Below, piece by piece: positions 1-5,165 of a stretch of 5,165 nucleotides of DNA. This DNA is from Gammaproteobacteria bacterium (lineage in GTDB: Bacteria; Pseudomonadota; Gammaproteobacteria; Steroidobacterales; Steroidobacteraceae): contig RGYP01000156.1 in the NCBI GenBank assembly GCA_010031985.1, positions 1 through 5,165 of the forward strand, read 5' to 3'. The stretch's first letter is position 1. Every line of letters starts with the position of its first letter. The notes beneath the pieces are model-generated. The model made no database searches. It was not told where the DNA came from and worked only from the letters and a program-made list of their open reading frames with translations. Position numbers and translations under genes: made by a program.

Positions 1-575
1 CGGTCCGCCTGCTCGCGCACCTTGGCTTCGAAGAAAGATTTGACCGGCCAGAGATGTGCGGGTGCGAGCGCTTCGAGCATCGCCTCGACCAAGGGCGCAG
101 AGCCCGCGAGTCGCCGCGCCTCGATGAGGGTGGTCATGATGCTGACGTCGCCCGCCGCTTCGCTGCGACACTCGTCGATGGTGCGCACGCTGTGACCGAT
201 CTCGATGCCGACATCCCAAAGAAAAGTCACGAAACGTTCGAGGGCGGCGCGGCCTGCCTCATCGAGGGGGGCCGGGACGAGTGTCAGGATGTCGACGTCG
301 GAGCAGGGTTGCAATTCGCCGCGCCCGTAGCCGCCGACGGCGACCAGCGCCCAGTCGGCATCGTGACCCGGCAGCCGCTCGCGCCAGATTTCGCGCAGCA
401 CCGCATCGACGAGCTGGGCTCGTGCGTGCACCAAAGATTCGATCGACTCTTCGGCCTCGAAGCGCGTCTTGAGTTCGGCTTGCCCTTCGCGCAGCAACTG
501 CGCGTAGGCGCTGGCGGTATGACCTGCGGCCGCGAGACGGGCCGGCAATTCTTCGATCAGCGCTCGCGCCGGCAT
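1..575 (-). CDS. glnD: GlnD, bifunctional PII uridylyltransferase/uridylyl-removing enzyme (N-terminal part, cut by window edge)
   Basis: Read from the complement, 191 codons stay open to the left edge, so the 3' part lies outside the window. GlnD attaches UMP to, and removes it from, PII proteins (GlnB/GlnK) in the cytoplasm according to glutamine level, and so sets glutamine synthetase activity and Ntr transcription. The diagnostic feature is the nucleotidyltransferase motif: GGYGRGEL at residues 81-88 followed by SDVD at 92-95, whose aspartates bind the catalytic metal. FLWDVGIEIGHSVRT follows at about 118-132, and MTTLIEARRLAG at about 148-159, as in the family. E. coli GlnD is about 890 residues, so the HD (uridylyl-removing) and ACT (glutamine-sensing) domains must lie beyond the edge. 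The start is the ATG at 575-573, which shares its A with the map stop (TGATG). A GAGGG at 589-585 lies 9 nt upstream, so translational coupling to map is likely. The map-glnD order matches E. coli. No defect is visible in the part present. Confidence 0.95.
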   Translation of the reverse strand, partial: MPARALIEELPARLAAAGHTASAYAQLLREGQAELKTRFEAEESIESLVHARAQLVDAVLREIWRERLPGHDADWALVAVGGYGRGELQPCSDVDILTLVPAPLDEAGRAALERFVTFLWDVGIEIGHSVRTIDECRSEAAGDVSIMTTLIEARRLAGSAPLVEAMLEALAPAHLWPVKSFFEAKVREQAD

Positions 576-1366
576 CAGGCCGCACCCTCGAGCAGCCCTG
601 GTTCGCGCGAGCGGGCGCCGAGGGTGAGCACTTCGTAGCCGGTGTCGGTGACGAGCACCGTGTGCTCCCACTGCGCAGAGAGCGAGTGATCTTTGGTGAC
701 CACGGTCCAGCCGTCGGGCAGCAGCTTCACGTGACGCTTGCCGGCGTTGACCATGGGCTCGATGGTGAAGGTCATGCCGGTCTGCAGTTTGAGTCCGGTG
801 CCCGGCTCGCCGTAGTGCAGCACTTGCGGGTCTTCGTGGTAGATGCGACCGATGCCGTGACCGCAGTACTCGCGCACGACCGAAAATCCGCTCGCTTCGA
901 CCCAAGTCTGGATGGCATGACCGATGTCGCCGAGCGTGGCGCCCGGGCGCACCATGCGGATGCCGCGCCACATGCCCTCGAAGCAGACGTCGACCAGGCG
1001 CTGCGCCTGAACCGTCGGTTTGCCCACGTAATACATGCGACTCGTATCACCGTGAAAACCGTCGCGAATGACCGTGACGTCGATGTTGACGATGTCGCCA
1101 TCCTTGACCTTCTTGTCCCCCGGAATGCCGTGGCAGACCACGTGATTGACCGAGGCGCAGATGGTCTTCGGGAATCCGCGATAGTTGAGATTGGCCGGGA
1201 CCGCGCGCTGCACCTGAGTGATGTGCTCGTGGCAGAGTCGGTCGAGCTCATCGGTCGTGACCCCGGGGCGCACGTGCTCGCCGATCATGTCGAGCACTTC
1301 GGCGGCCAGGCGGCCGGCCTCGCGCATCTTGTCTTGTTCGGGCGGGCTTTTCAGGGTGACGGGCAT
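575..1366 (-). CDS. map: Type I methionine aminopeptidase
   Basis: This encodes 263 residues (E. coli Map has 264). The enzyme removes the initiator methionine from nascent proteins with small second residues, acting near the ribosomal exit tunnel. The pita-bread fold metal ligands are all present: D96 (in NIDVTVI), D107 (in FHGDTS), H170 (in CGHGIG), E203 (in FTIEPMVN) and E234 (in QWEHT). The substrate-side histidines H79 (VCHGIP) and H177 are also present. The start is the ATG at 1366-1364, giving MPVTLKSPPEQDKMREAG, which aligns with the E. coli N-terminus. The frame stays open upstream to an ATG at 1567, but that extension of 67 codons would cross the rpsB promoter and leader and resembles no Map N-terminus. 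No purine-rich ribosome-binding site is visible before the chosen start. The stop overlaps the glnD start by one base, implying a map-glnD operon. It is divergent from rpsB, an apt context because Map acts on ribosome products. Confidence 0.97.
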   Translation of the reverse strand: MPVTLKSPPEQDKMREAGRLAAEVLDMIGEHVRPGVTTDELDRLCHEHITQVQRAVPANLNYRGFPKTICASVNHVVCHGIPGDKKVKDGDIVNIDVTVIRDGFHGDTSRMYYVGKPTVQAQRLVDVCFEGMWRGIRMVRPGATLGDIGHAIQTWVEASGFSVVREYCGHGIGRIYHEDPQVLHYGEPGTGLKLQTGMTFTIEPMVNAGKRHVKLLPDGWTVVTKDHSLSAQWEHTVLVTDTGYEVLTLGARSREPGLLEGAA

Positions 1367-1389
1367 GGCAGCGGTGGGGCCGTAACGTA

Positions 1390-1418
1390 TTGTTTTTACG
1401 GGAGGTGCATGGTATAAA
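1390..1418 (+). promoter_or_regulatory. Sigma70-type promoter of the rpsB-tsf operon
   Basis: The -35 box TTGTTT (1390-1395) and -10 box TATAAA (1413-1418) are separated by exactly 17 nt. The -10 differs from TATAAT at one position, while the -35 keeps only the TTG half. Transcription should begin near 1424-1425. The bases just after the -10 (GCGCCGCC) form a GC-rich discriminator, the type seen at stringently controlled ribosomal promoters, where ppGpp/DksA destabilise the open complex. Growth-rate control is therefore inferred. No AT-rich UP element precedes the -35, because the map coding start lies only 24 bp upstream of it. A GGAGG and ATG inside the spacer (1401-1411) lead directly to a stop and lie upstream of the start of transcription. 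Confidence 0.75.
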
Positions 1419-1437
1419 GCGCCGCCTTTTTTGGCAA
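1411..1437 (-). promoter_or_regulatory. Weak candidate promoter for map-glnD
   Basis: On the minus strand, TTGCCA (1437-1432) is followed after 15 nt by TATACC (1416-1411). Initiation would fall near 1404 and give a leader of roughly 38 nt before the map ATG. The -10 matches consensus at four of six positions and the spacer is shorter than optimal. Support also comes from position: this divergent gap is the only intergenic DNA upstream of map. The -10 lies on the same bases as the opposing rpsB -10, so the two promoters would compete. No better candidate was found closer to map. Confidence 0.3.
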
Positions 1438-1452
1438 CGTAAACAACCCACA

Positions 1453-1523
1453 CGCACATCGTTGCATCGGTTGCTGGGTGTCCCAAGACCTTCGGGTGGC
1501 GGGATGGCAGCCGAGGATGTGCG
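1453..1523 (+). promoter_or_regulatory. Structured rpsB leader RNA, candidate S2 autoregulatory operator
   Basis: The transcript from about 1424 to 1550 gives a leader of about 127 nt without a plausible gene. Its core can fold into one long irregular hairpin. The base is a perfect 8-bp helix, CGCACATC (1453-1460) with GATGTGCG (1516-1523). Then come TCGG/CCGA (1467-1470/1511-1514), CTG/CAG (1474-1476/1508-1510) and GTCCC/GGGAT (1480-1484/1501-1505), and finally ACC/GGT closing a cUUCGg tetraloop (1488-1497). The structure ends 15 nt before the ribosome-binding site AAGGAG (1539-1544). In E. coli the rpsB-tsf leader is the target of S2-mediated autogenous repression, so by position and structure this is probably the equivalent operator. 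The pairing is read from the sequence, while S2 binding is inferred. Confidence 0.55.
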
Positions 1524-1550
1524 GAGGCCCAACCCGACAAGGAGTACTTT

Positions 1551-2534
1551 ATGGCCAGCGTGTCCATGCGACAGATGCTGGAAGCGGGCGTCCACTTCGG
1601 ACATCAGACCCGCTTCTGGAACCCGAAAATGGCGGAGTTCATTTTCGGCGAACGCAACAAGATCCACATCATCAACCTCGAGAAGACGCAGCCGATGTTC
1701 GCGGAGGCTGCCAAGTTCATTCACGGGGTTGCCTCAGACGGCGGCACGGTGCTCTTCGTCGGCACCAAGCGCTCGGCTCGCGAGCCGATCGAGAAAGAAG
1801 CCGCGCGCGCCGGCATGCCCTTCGTGACCCAGCGTTGGCTCGGCGGCATGCTCACCAACTTCAAGACCGTGCGGCAGTCGATCAAGCGGCTCGCCGATCT
1901 CGCCGAGATGAAGGCGAACGGTTCGCTCGACAAGCGCGGCAAGAAAGAAGGCACGATGCTGCGTCGCGAACTCGAGAAGCTCGAGCGTTCGCTCGGCGGC
2001 ATCAAGGCCATGGAATCTTTGCCTGATGCCATCTTCGTGGTCGACGTCGGTCACGAGAAGATCGCCGTGCACGAGGCCAACAAACTCGGCATTCCGGTGG
2101 TCGCCATCGTCGACACCAACTGCACGCCCGACGGCGTCGATTACGTCGTTCCGGGCAACGATGACGCCATGCGTGCCATTCAGCTCTATGCGGGCGGCAT
2201 CGCCGATGCCGTGATCGAAGGGCGCTCGACGGCGCCGGCGCTCGCGGTCACCGAAGACGAATTCGTCGAGCTCGACGAGCAGGGCAACCCGAAGCCGAAG
2301 GCCGCGCGTGGCAAACCGCGTCGTGAAGCGGCGGTTCGCGCGGCACGTCGCAGCCCGGCTGCGGCAGCGCCCGCCCGTCGTCGACCGCAGCCTTCGGTTG
2401 CGGCACCGATCGAGTCGGAAGAGACCGACGCCGTCGATGTCCCCGAGGCTGCAGAGGGCGAAGTGGCTCCGGCCACCAGCGCGTCGGCCCCCCGTCGCAA
2501 GACCGCCAGCGCGCCGCCGCGCCGTCGGGGTTGA
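1551..2534 (+). CDS. rpsB: 30S ribosomal protein S2 with long C-terminal extension
   Basis: This encodes 327 residues. S2 joins the 30S subunit late, on the solvent side between head and body, and is needed for S1 binding. The core is collinear with E. coli S2 (241 residues) without net gaps: [20 protein letters not shown] at the start, [56 protein letters not shown], and [20 protein letters not shown]. The GRS at 224-226 falls at the same residue number as in E. coli. About 86 residues follow the point where E. coli S2 ends: a basic Ala/Pro/Arg stretch (about 248-278, 12 Lys/Arg against one Glu), an acidic patch (288-304, eight Asp/Glu and no basic residue) and a basic end (315-326). Codons there keep the GC-rich third-position bias of the core, so it looks genuinely translated rather than frameshifted. 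The start ATG has AAGGAG 6 nt upstream. It is first gene of the operon, with tsf 42 nt downstream. Confidence 0.97.
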   Translation: MASVSMRQMLEAGVHFGHQTRFWNPKMAEFIFGERNKIHIINLEKTQPMFAEAAKFIHGVASDGGTVLFVGTKRSAREPIEKEAARAGMPFVTQRWLGGMLTNFKTVRQSIKRLADLAEMKANGSLDKRGKKEGTMLRRELEKLERSLGGIKAMESLPDAIFVVDVGHEKIAVHEANKLGIPVVAIVDTNCTPDGVDYVVPGNDDAMRAIQLYAGGIADAVIEGRSTAPALAVTEDEFVELDEQGNPKPKAARGKPRREAAVRAARRSPAAAAPARRRPQPSVAAPIESEETDAVDVPEAAEGEVAPATSASAPRRKTASAPPRRRG

Positions 2535-2576
2535 TCAGCGCGGCTTGTCAGCGCGTGTGATCCAAGGAGACTTTTG

Positions 2577-3464
2577 ATGAGCATTTCTGCCGAAGCAGTC
2601 AAACAGCTACGCGAGCGCACGGGCGCCGGGATGATGGAGTGCAAGAAAGCACTCGTCGAAACGCAGGGTGATCTCGACGCCGCCGCCGAACTCATGCGCA
2701 AGCAGGGGCTCGCCAAGGCTGACAAGAAAGCCGCGCGCGTGGCGGCCGAGGGCGTGATCGCGCTCGAGAAATCCGCCGACGGCAAGTCCGCGGTGATGGC
2801 CGAGATCAACTGCGAGACCGACTTCGTCGCTCGCGAGGCCGATTTCCAGTCGTTCTCGAGCGAAGTCGCCAAGGTGGCGCTGGCCGCGAAGCCGGCCGAC
2901 CTCGAGGCGCTCAACGCCTTGAAGCTGGCCTCGGGCGAGACCGTCGATGAGCGTCGTCGTGCCCTGATCGCCAAGATCGGCGAGAACATCTCGGTTCGAC
3001 GGCACGCTTCGCTTGCCGCGACCGGTTTTCTCGGCGCGTATCGTCACGGGACGCGCATCGGCGCGATGGTTGCGATCGAGGGCGGCTCGGCCGAGCTCGC
3101 GCACGATCTCGCGATGCACGTGGCGGCGAGCAATCCCGACTATCTCTCGGCGGCCGACGTGCCCGCCGACGTGGTGGCCAAAGAGCGCGAGATCGAAACC
3201 GAGAAGGCGCTCGCCGAGGGCAAGCCTGCCGAGATCGTCGCCAAGATGGTCGAGGGCCGTCTGCGCAAGACTTTCAATGAAAAAGCGCTGCTCGGACAGG
3301 CCTTCGTCAAAGATCCGGACCAGAGCATCGAAAAGTTGCTGAAGGCTGCCAAGGCCGAGGTGAAGGCGTTCCGCCGTTTCGAGGTTGGCGCCGGCATCGA
3401 AAAGAAGCAGGATGACTTCGTAGGCGAGGTCATGGCACAGGTCAAAGCAAGCAGCGGCAAGTAA
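2577..3464 (+). CDS. tsf: Elongation factor Ts (EF-Ts)
   Basis: This encodes 295 residues (E. coli has 283). EF-Ts is the cytoplasmic nucleotide exchange factor that releases GDP from EF-Tu so that EF-Tu can reload with GTP and aminoacyl-tRNA. Both family signatures are present: the N-terminal UBA-like domain with [16 protein letters not shown] (residues 11-26), and NCETDFVAR (78-86), whose D82-F83 pair matches the E. coli Asp80-Phe81 that is inserted into EF-Tu to disturb the magnesium site. [24 protein letters not shown] and the C-terminal [13 protein letters not shown] follow in the usual order. The ATG at 2577 is chosen because AAGGAG (2564-2569) lies 7 nt upstream. An in-frame TTG immediately before it (2574) would add one residue but sits only 4 nt from that site. 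The 42-nt gap after rpsB shows no terminator, so S2 and EF-Ts should be co-expressed. A strong hairpin follows the gene. Confidence 0.97.
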   Translation: MSISAEAVKQLRERTGAGMMECKKALVETQGDLDAAAELMRKQGLAKADKKAARVAAEGVIALEKSADGKSAVMAEINCETDFVAREADFQSFSSEVAKVALAAKPADLEALNALKLASGETVDERRRALIAKIGENISVRRHASLAATGFLGAYRHGTRIGAMVAIEGGSAELAHDLAMHVAASNPDYLSAADVPADVVAKEREIETEKALAEGKPAEIVAKMVEGRLRKTFNEKALLGQAFVKDPDQSIEKLLKAAKAEVKAFRRFEVGAGIEKKQDDFVGEVMAQVKASSGK

Positions 3465-3483
3465 GCCGCCGCAGAGAGCCAAC

Positions 3484-3512
3484 GAAAACCCCGCCTCGGC
3501 GGGGTTTTCTTC
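3484..3512 (+). terminator. Intrinsic terminator/attenuator between tsf and pyrH
   Basis: GAAAACCCCGC (3484-3494) pairs perfectly with GCGGGGTTTTC (3499-3509) around a CTCG loop (3495-3498), giving an 11-bp stem. The GC-rich core is followed by TTTTCTT on the 3' side. This is a standard rho-independent terminator. It lies 19 nt after the tsf stop and ends directly before the pyrH ribosome-binding site (AAGGGGAG, 3513-3520). All flanking genes run the same way and no pyrH promoter is evident in the 63-bp gap, so partial termination with read-through is the likely role. That would lower pyrH-frr-uppS output relative to rpsB-tsf. The A-run on the 5' arm makes the hairpin nearly symmetric, but no leftward gene ends here. 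Confidence 0.85.
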
Positions 3513-3527
3513 AAGGGGAGACGGGCA

Positions 3528-4253
3528 ATGGCTGAAGCGAAGGTTCGGTACAAGCGCATCCTCGTGAAACTGTCGGGCGAAGCGCTCATGGGCGGTACCG
3601 ACTACGGCATCGATCCGGCGGTGATCAAGCGGATCGCCCTCGAGATCCAGGAGCTCACGGCGCTCGGCGTGCAGGTGGCGGTCGTCATCGGTGGTGGCAA
3701 CATCTTTCGGGGTGCGGGTCTCGCGCGCGCGGGCATGGATCGCGTCACGGGCGATCACATGGGCATGCTCGCGACCGTCATGAATTGCCTTGCGATGCAG
3801 GATGCCCTCGAGAGCATCGGCAGCTACGCGCGTGTGATGTCGGCGATCCGCATCAACGAGGTCTGCGAGGAATACATCCGGCGCCGTGCCATCCGTCACC
3901 TCGAAAAGGGACGCGTGGTGTTGTTCGCCGCCGGCACCGGCAACCCGTTCTTCACCACTGACACCGCAGCCTCGCTGCGCGCGATCGAGATCGGCGCCGA
4001 ACTCCTCGTCAAGGCCACCAAGGTGAACGGCATCTATTCGGCAGACCCGATGAAAGACCCCAAGGCTGTGCGCTATCCTCGCCTCACTTTTGATCGGGTG
4101 CTCGATGAGCGGTTGAACGTGATGGATGCGACGGCCATCGTCATGTGCCGCGATAATCAGCTGCCGCTGCAGGTCTATAACCTGACCAATGCCGGCGATC
4201 TGCTGCGTATCGTGCGGGGCGAGGACATCGGCACCGTGGTGACCAACTCCTGA
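3528..4253 (+). CDS. pyrH: Uridylate (UMP) kinase
   Basis: This encodes 241 residues, the same length as E. coli PyrH. The enzyme transfers phosphate from ATP to UMP to give UDP, the entry point to UTP and CTP. It is the bacterial hexameric amino-acid-kinase-fold type, unrelated to eukaryotic UMP/CMP kinases, and in this family is activated by GTP and inhibited by UTP. Visible motifs are the phosphate-binding KLSGEAL (14-20), GGGNIFRG (55-62), [12 protein letters not shown] (75-86, with the UMP-contacting Asp76), [10 protein letters not shown] (136-145), [13 protein letters not shown] (162-174) and VMDATA (198-203). The DHMGM version is typical of gammaproteobacteria, whereas betaproteobacterial enzymes usually have DYMGM. 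The start ATG has AAGGGGAG 7 nt upstream, directly after the tsf terminator hairpin. The stop is 11 nt from the frr start. No unusual residue was noticed. Confidence 0.97.
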   Translation: MAEAKVRYKRILVKLSGEALMGGTDYGIDPAVIKRIALEIQELTALGVQVAVVIGGGNIFRGAGLARAGMDRVTGDHMGMLATVMNCLAMQDALESIGSYARVMSAIRINEVCEEYIRRRAIRHLEKGRVVLFAAGTGNPFFTTDTAASLRAIEIGAELLVKATKVNGIYSADPMKDPKAVRYPRLTFDRVLDERLNVMDATAIVMCRDNQLPLQVYNLTNAGDLLRIVRGEDIGTVVTNS

Positions 4254-4264
4254 GGTAGACGACG

Positions 4265-4822
4265 ATGATCGAAGATTTCAAGAAAGACGCCACCGTGCGC
4301 ATGGCCAAGTGCGTGCAGCAGTTTCAGGCGGACCTCAAGAAGCTGCGCACAGGCCGTGCGAGTCCGAGCCTGGTCGAGAACCTGAAGGTCGATTACTACG
4401 GTACCGAGACGCCGCTGTCGCAGCTTGCCAACATCGGCGTGGAAGATGCGCGCACCATCGTCATCACGCCCTGGGACAAGAGCGCGATTCAGGCGGTCGA
4501 AAAGACCATCTACAAGTCCGATCTCGGACTGACGCCGAATACCGCCGGTGCGGTCATCCGCGTACCGCTGCCGCCGCTCACCGAGGAGCGCCGGCGCGAC
4601 ATCACCAAAGTGGTGCGTGGTGATGCGGAGGCGGCGCGTGTCTCGGTGCGCAACGTGCGGCGTGACGTTCTGCAAGACGTCAAGGAAGCGCTCAAAGAAA
4701 AGATGATCAGCCAGGACGAAGAAAAGAAGGCGCAGGAAGAGATCCAGAAGCTCACCGACAAGCACGTGGCCGAGATCGACGCCGCTCTCGCAGTCAAAGA
4801 AAAAGAGATCATGCAGGTCTGA
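4265..4822 (+). CDS. frr: Ribosome recycling factor
   Basis: This encodes 185 residues, identical in length to E. coli RRF. With EF-G it splits post-termination ribosomes into subunits so that they can re-initiate. The protein has the family's two-domain shape. Domain I, a three-helix bundle that mimics the tRNA arm, is built from the N-terminal helix ([13 protein letters not shown] at 28-40) and the two C-terminal helices. The latter contain VRNVRRD at 128-134, where R132 matches the conserved E. coli Arg132 that contacts 23S rRNA, and end in a charged helix finishing KEIMQV. Domain II contains [14 protein letters not shown] (42-55) and the region up to [12 protein letters not shown] (99-110). 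Its ribosome-binding site is probably the GAGGT at 4252-4256, which overlaps the pyrH stop and lies 8 nt before the ATG, so translation is likely coupled to pyrH. uppS follows after about 17 nt. Confidence 0.97.
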   Translation: MIEDFKKDATVRMAKCVQQFQADLKKLRTGRASPSLVENLKVDYYGTETPLSQLANIGVEDARTIVITPWDKSAIQAVEKTIYKSDLGLTPNTAGAVIRVPLPPLTEERRRDITKVVRGDAEAARVSVRNVRRDVLQDVKEALKEKMISQDEEKKAQEEIQKLTDKHVAEIDAALAVKEKEIMQV

Positions 4823-4839
4823 GGCCGCGAGCGCAGCCC

Positions 4840-5165
4840 TTGACCCTGCCCAGGCACATCGCGATCGTCATGGACGGCAACGGCCGCTGGGCCGAAGCCC
4901 GTGGCGAGCCGCGCACTGCCGGGCACCGCGCGGGCATCGAGCCCGTGCGTCAGGTGATCCGCGAATGCGTGCAACTCGGCGTCGGTGCGCTCACGCTGTT
5001 CGCGTTCTCCAGTGAAAACTGGCGTCGACCCGAGACCGAGGTCGCAACGCTCATGGGCCTTTTCATGGAAGCGCTCGATCGCGAGGTCGAAGAGCTGCAC
5101 GCCAATCGCGTGCGTCTGCGCGTGATCGGCAATCGACAGCGTCTCGCGGTGCGTTTGCAGCAGCG
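4840..5165 (+). CDS. uppS: Undecaprenyl diphosphate synthase (N-terminal part, cut by window edge; probable TTG start)
   Basis: The reading frame runs open to the right edge (108 codons visible; E. coli UppS has about 250). UppS is a cis-prenyltransferase that adds eight isopentenyl units to farnesyl diphosphate, making the C55 lipid precursor that carries peptidoglycan and surface polysaccharide units across the membrane. Signature residues are clear: HIAIVMDGNGRW (6-17) with the catalytic Asp12 (E. coli Asp26), then AGHRAG (27-32) and TLFAFSSENWRRP (52-64), which line the diphosphate and isopentenyl sites, and VRLRVIGN near the edge. The only ATG near the beginning (4870) would start one residue before the catalytic Asp and remove the first strand, so the start must lie upstream and be non-ATG. 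TTG at 4840 gives MTLPRHIAIVMDGN, like Pseudomonas proteins that have LPRHIAIIMDGN. CTG at 4846 or 4819 are alternatives. No strong ribosome-binding site is seen, so coupling to frr is inferred. Confidence 0.9.
   Translation, partial: MTLPRHIAIVMDGNGRWAEARGEPRTAGHRAGIEPVRQVIRECVQLGVGALTLFAFSSENWRRPETEVATLMGLFMEALDREVEELHANRVRLRVIGNRQRLAVRLQQ

Noticed and set aside
662..1417. 251-codon open frame on the plus strand opposite map
   Set aside because: It is fully antisense to map, has no recognisable domain, and crosses the rpsB promoter -35 region. It is a by-product of high GC.
1421..1435. GCC-T6-GGC as a terminator at the start of the rpsB leader
   Set aside because: It offers only a 3-bp stem with the T-run in the loop instead of after the stem, so it cannot act as an intrinsic terminator.
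1367..1567. 67-codon N-terminal extension of map to an upstream ATG
   Set aside because: The frame is open, but it covers the rpsB promoter and leader and resembles no Map N-terminus. The internal ATG at 1366 matches the E. coli start in position and sequence.
2535..2555. TCAGCGCG direct repeat (2535-2542 and 2548-2555) in the rpsB-tsf gap
   Set aside because: It is an 8-bp repeat in GC-rich DNA with no associated hairpin or known site, and is probably chance.
2574..2576. TTG start for tsf one codon before the ATG
   Set aside because: It is only 4 nt from the AAGGAG site. ATG 2577 has 7-nt spacing and the preferred codon.
2308..2577. 89-codon plus-strand frame overlapping the rpsB tail, considered as a frameshifted or separate gene
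   Set aside because: The rpsB frame itself keeps third-position GC bias through the tail to 2534. The other frame is an Arg-rich shadow with no ribosome-binding site.
2186..2989. 267-codon open frame on the minus strand across the rpsB end and tsf
   Set aside because: It is a low-complexity Ser/Ala/Arg translation antisense to two genes, with no independent support.
2607..3899. 430-codon open frame on the minus strand across tsf and pyrH
   Set aside because: It is antisense to two certain genes and crosses the terminator. Its His/Asp/Arg-rich, motif-free translation is typical of the complement of GC-biased codons.
1..5165. A novel defence, mobile or biosynthetic system
   Set aside because: Every long stretch is explained by conserved housekeeping genes and their control sites. 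No repeats, integrase, transposase or atypical composition was seen.

Overview
The window is about 5.2 kb of GC-rich proteobacterial chromosome holding a compact, conserved housekeeping locus. Seven genes are visible: two leftward (glnD, cut by the left edge, and map) and five rightward (rpsB, tsf, pyrH, frr and uppS, the last cut by the right edge). The protein sequences point to a high-GC gammaproteobacterium. UMP kinase has the gamma-type [12 protein letters not shown] block, S2 and ribosome recycling factor align with the E. coli proteins residue for residue, and the glnD-map // rpsB-tsf-pyrH-frr-uppS order is the usual one. frr runs directly into uppS with no dxr between them, an arrangement known from Pseudomonas-type genomes rather than E. 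coli. A finer placement is not supported.

Left part (1-1366, minus strand): map encodes type I methionine aminopeptidase, and its stop overlaps the start of glnD in a TGATG junction. glnD encodes the PII uridylyltransferase/uridylyl-removing enzyme, and only its N-terminal nucleotidyltransferase part is present. Centre (1367-1550): a 184-bp divergent control region. It holds a good sigma70-type promoter for rpsB with a 17-bp spacer and a GC-rich discriminator, a leader of about 127 nt that can fold into a long hairpin capped by a UUCG tetraloop, and a strong Shine-Dalgarno site. Right part (1551-5165, plus strand): the translation operon. A strong intrinsic terminator-like hairpin lies between tsf and pyrH and probably divides the abundant S2/EF-Ts output from the lower-level downstream genes.

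The genes join translation (S2, EF-Ts, ribosome recycling, N-terminal Met removal) to pyrimidine nucleotide supply (UMP kinase), nitrogen sensing (GlnD) and cell-wall lipid carrier synthesis (UppS). I see no mobile element, CRISPR array, tRNA, rRNA or defence system, and no evidence of an undescribed multi-gene system. The points most worth a second look are the roughly 86-residue charged C-terminal extension of S2, the structured rpsB leader (a candidate S2 operator), and the tsf/pyrH hairpin that abuts the pyrH ribosome-binding site.
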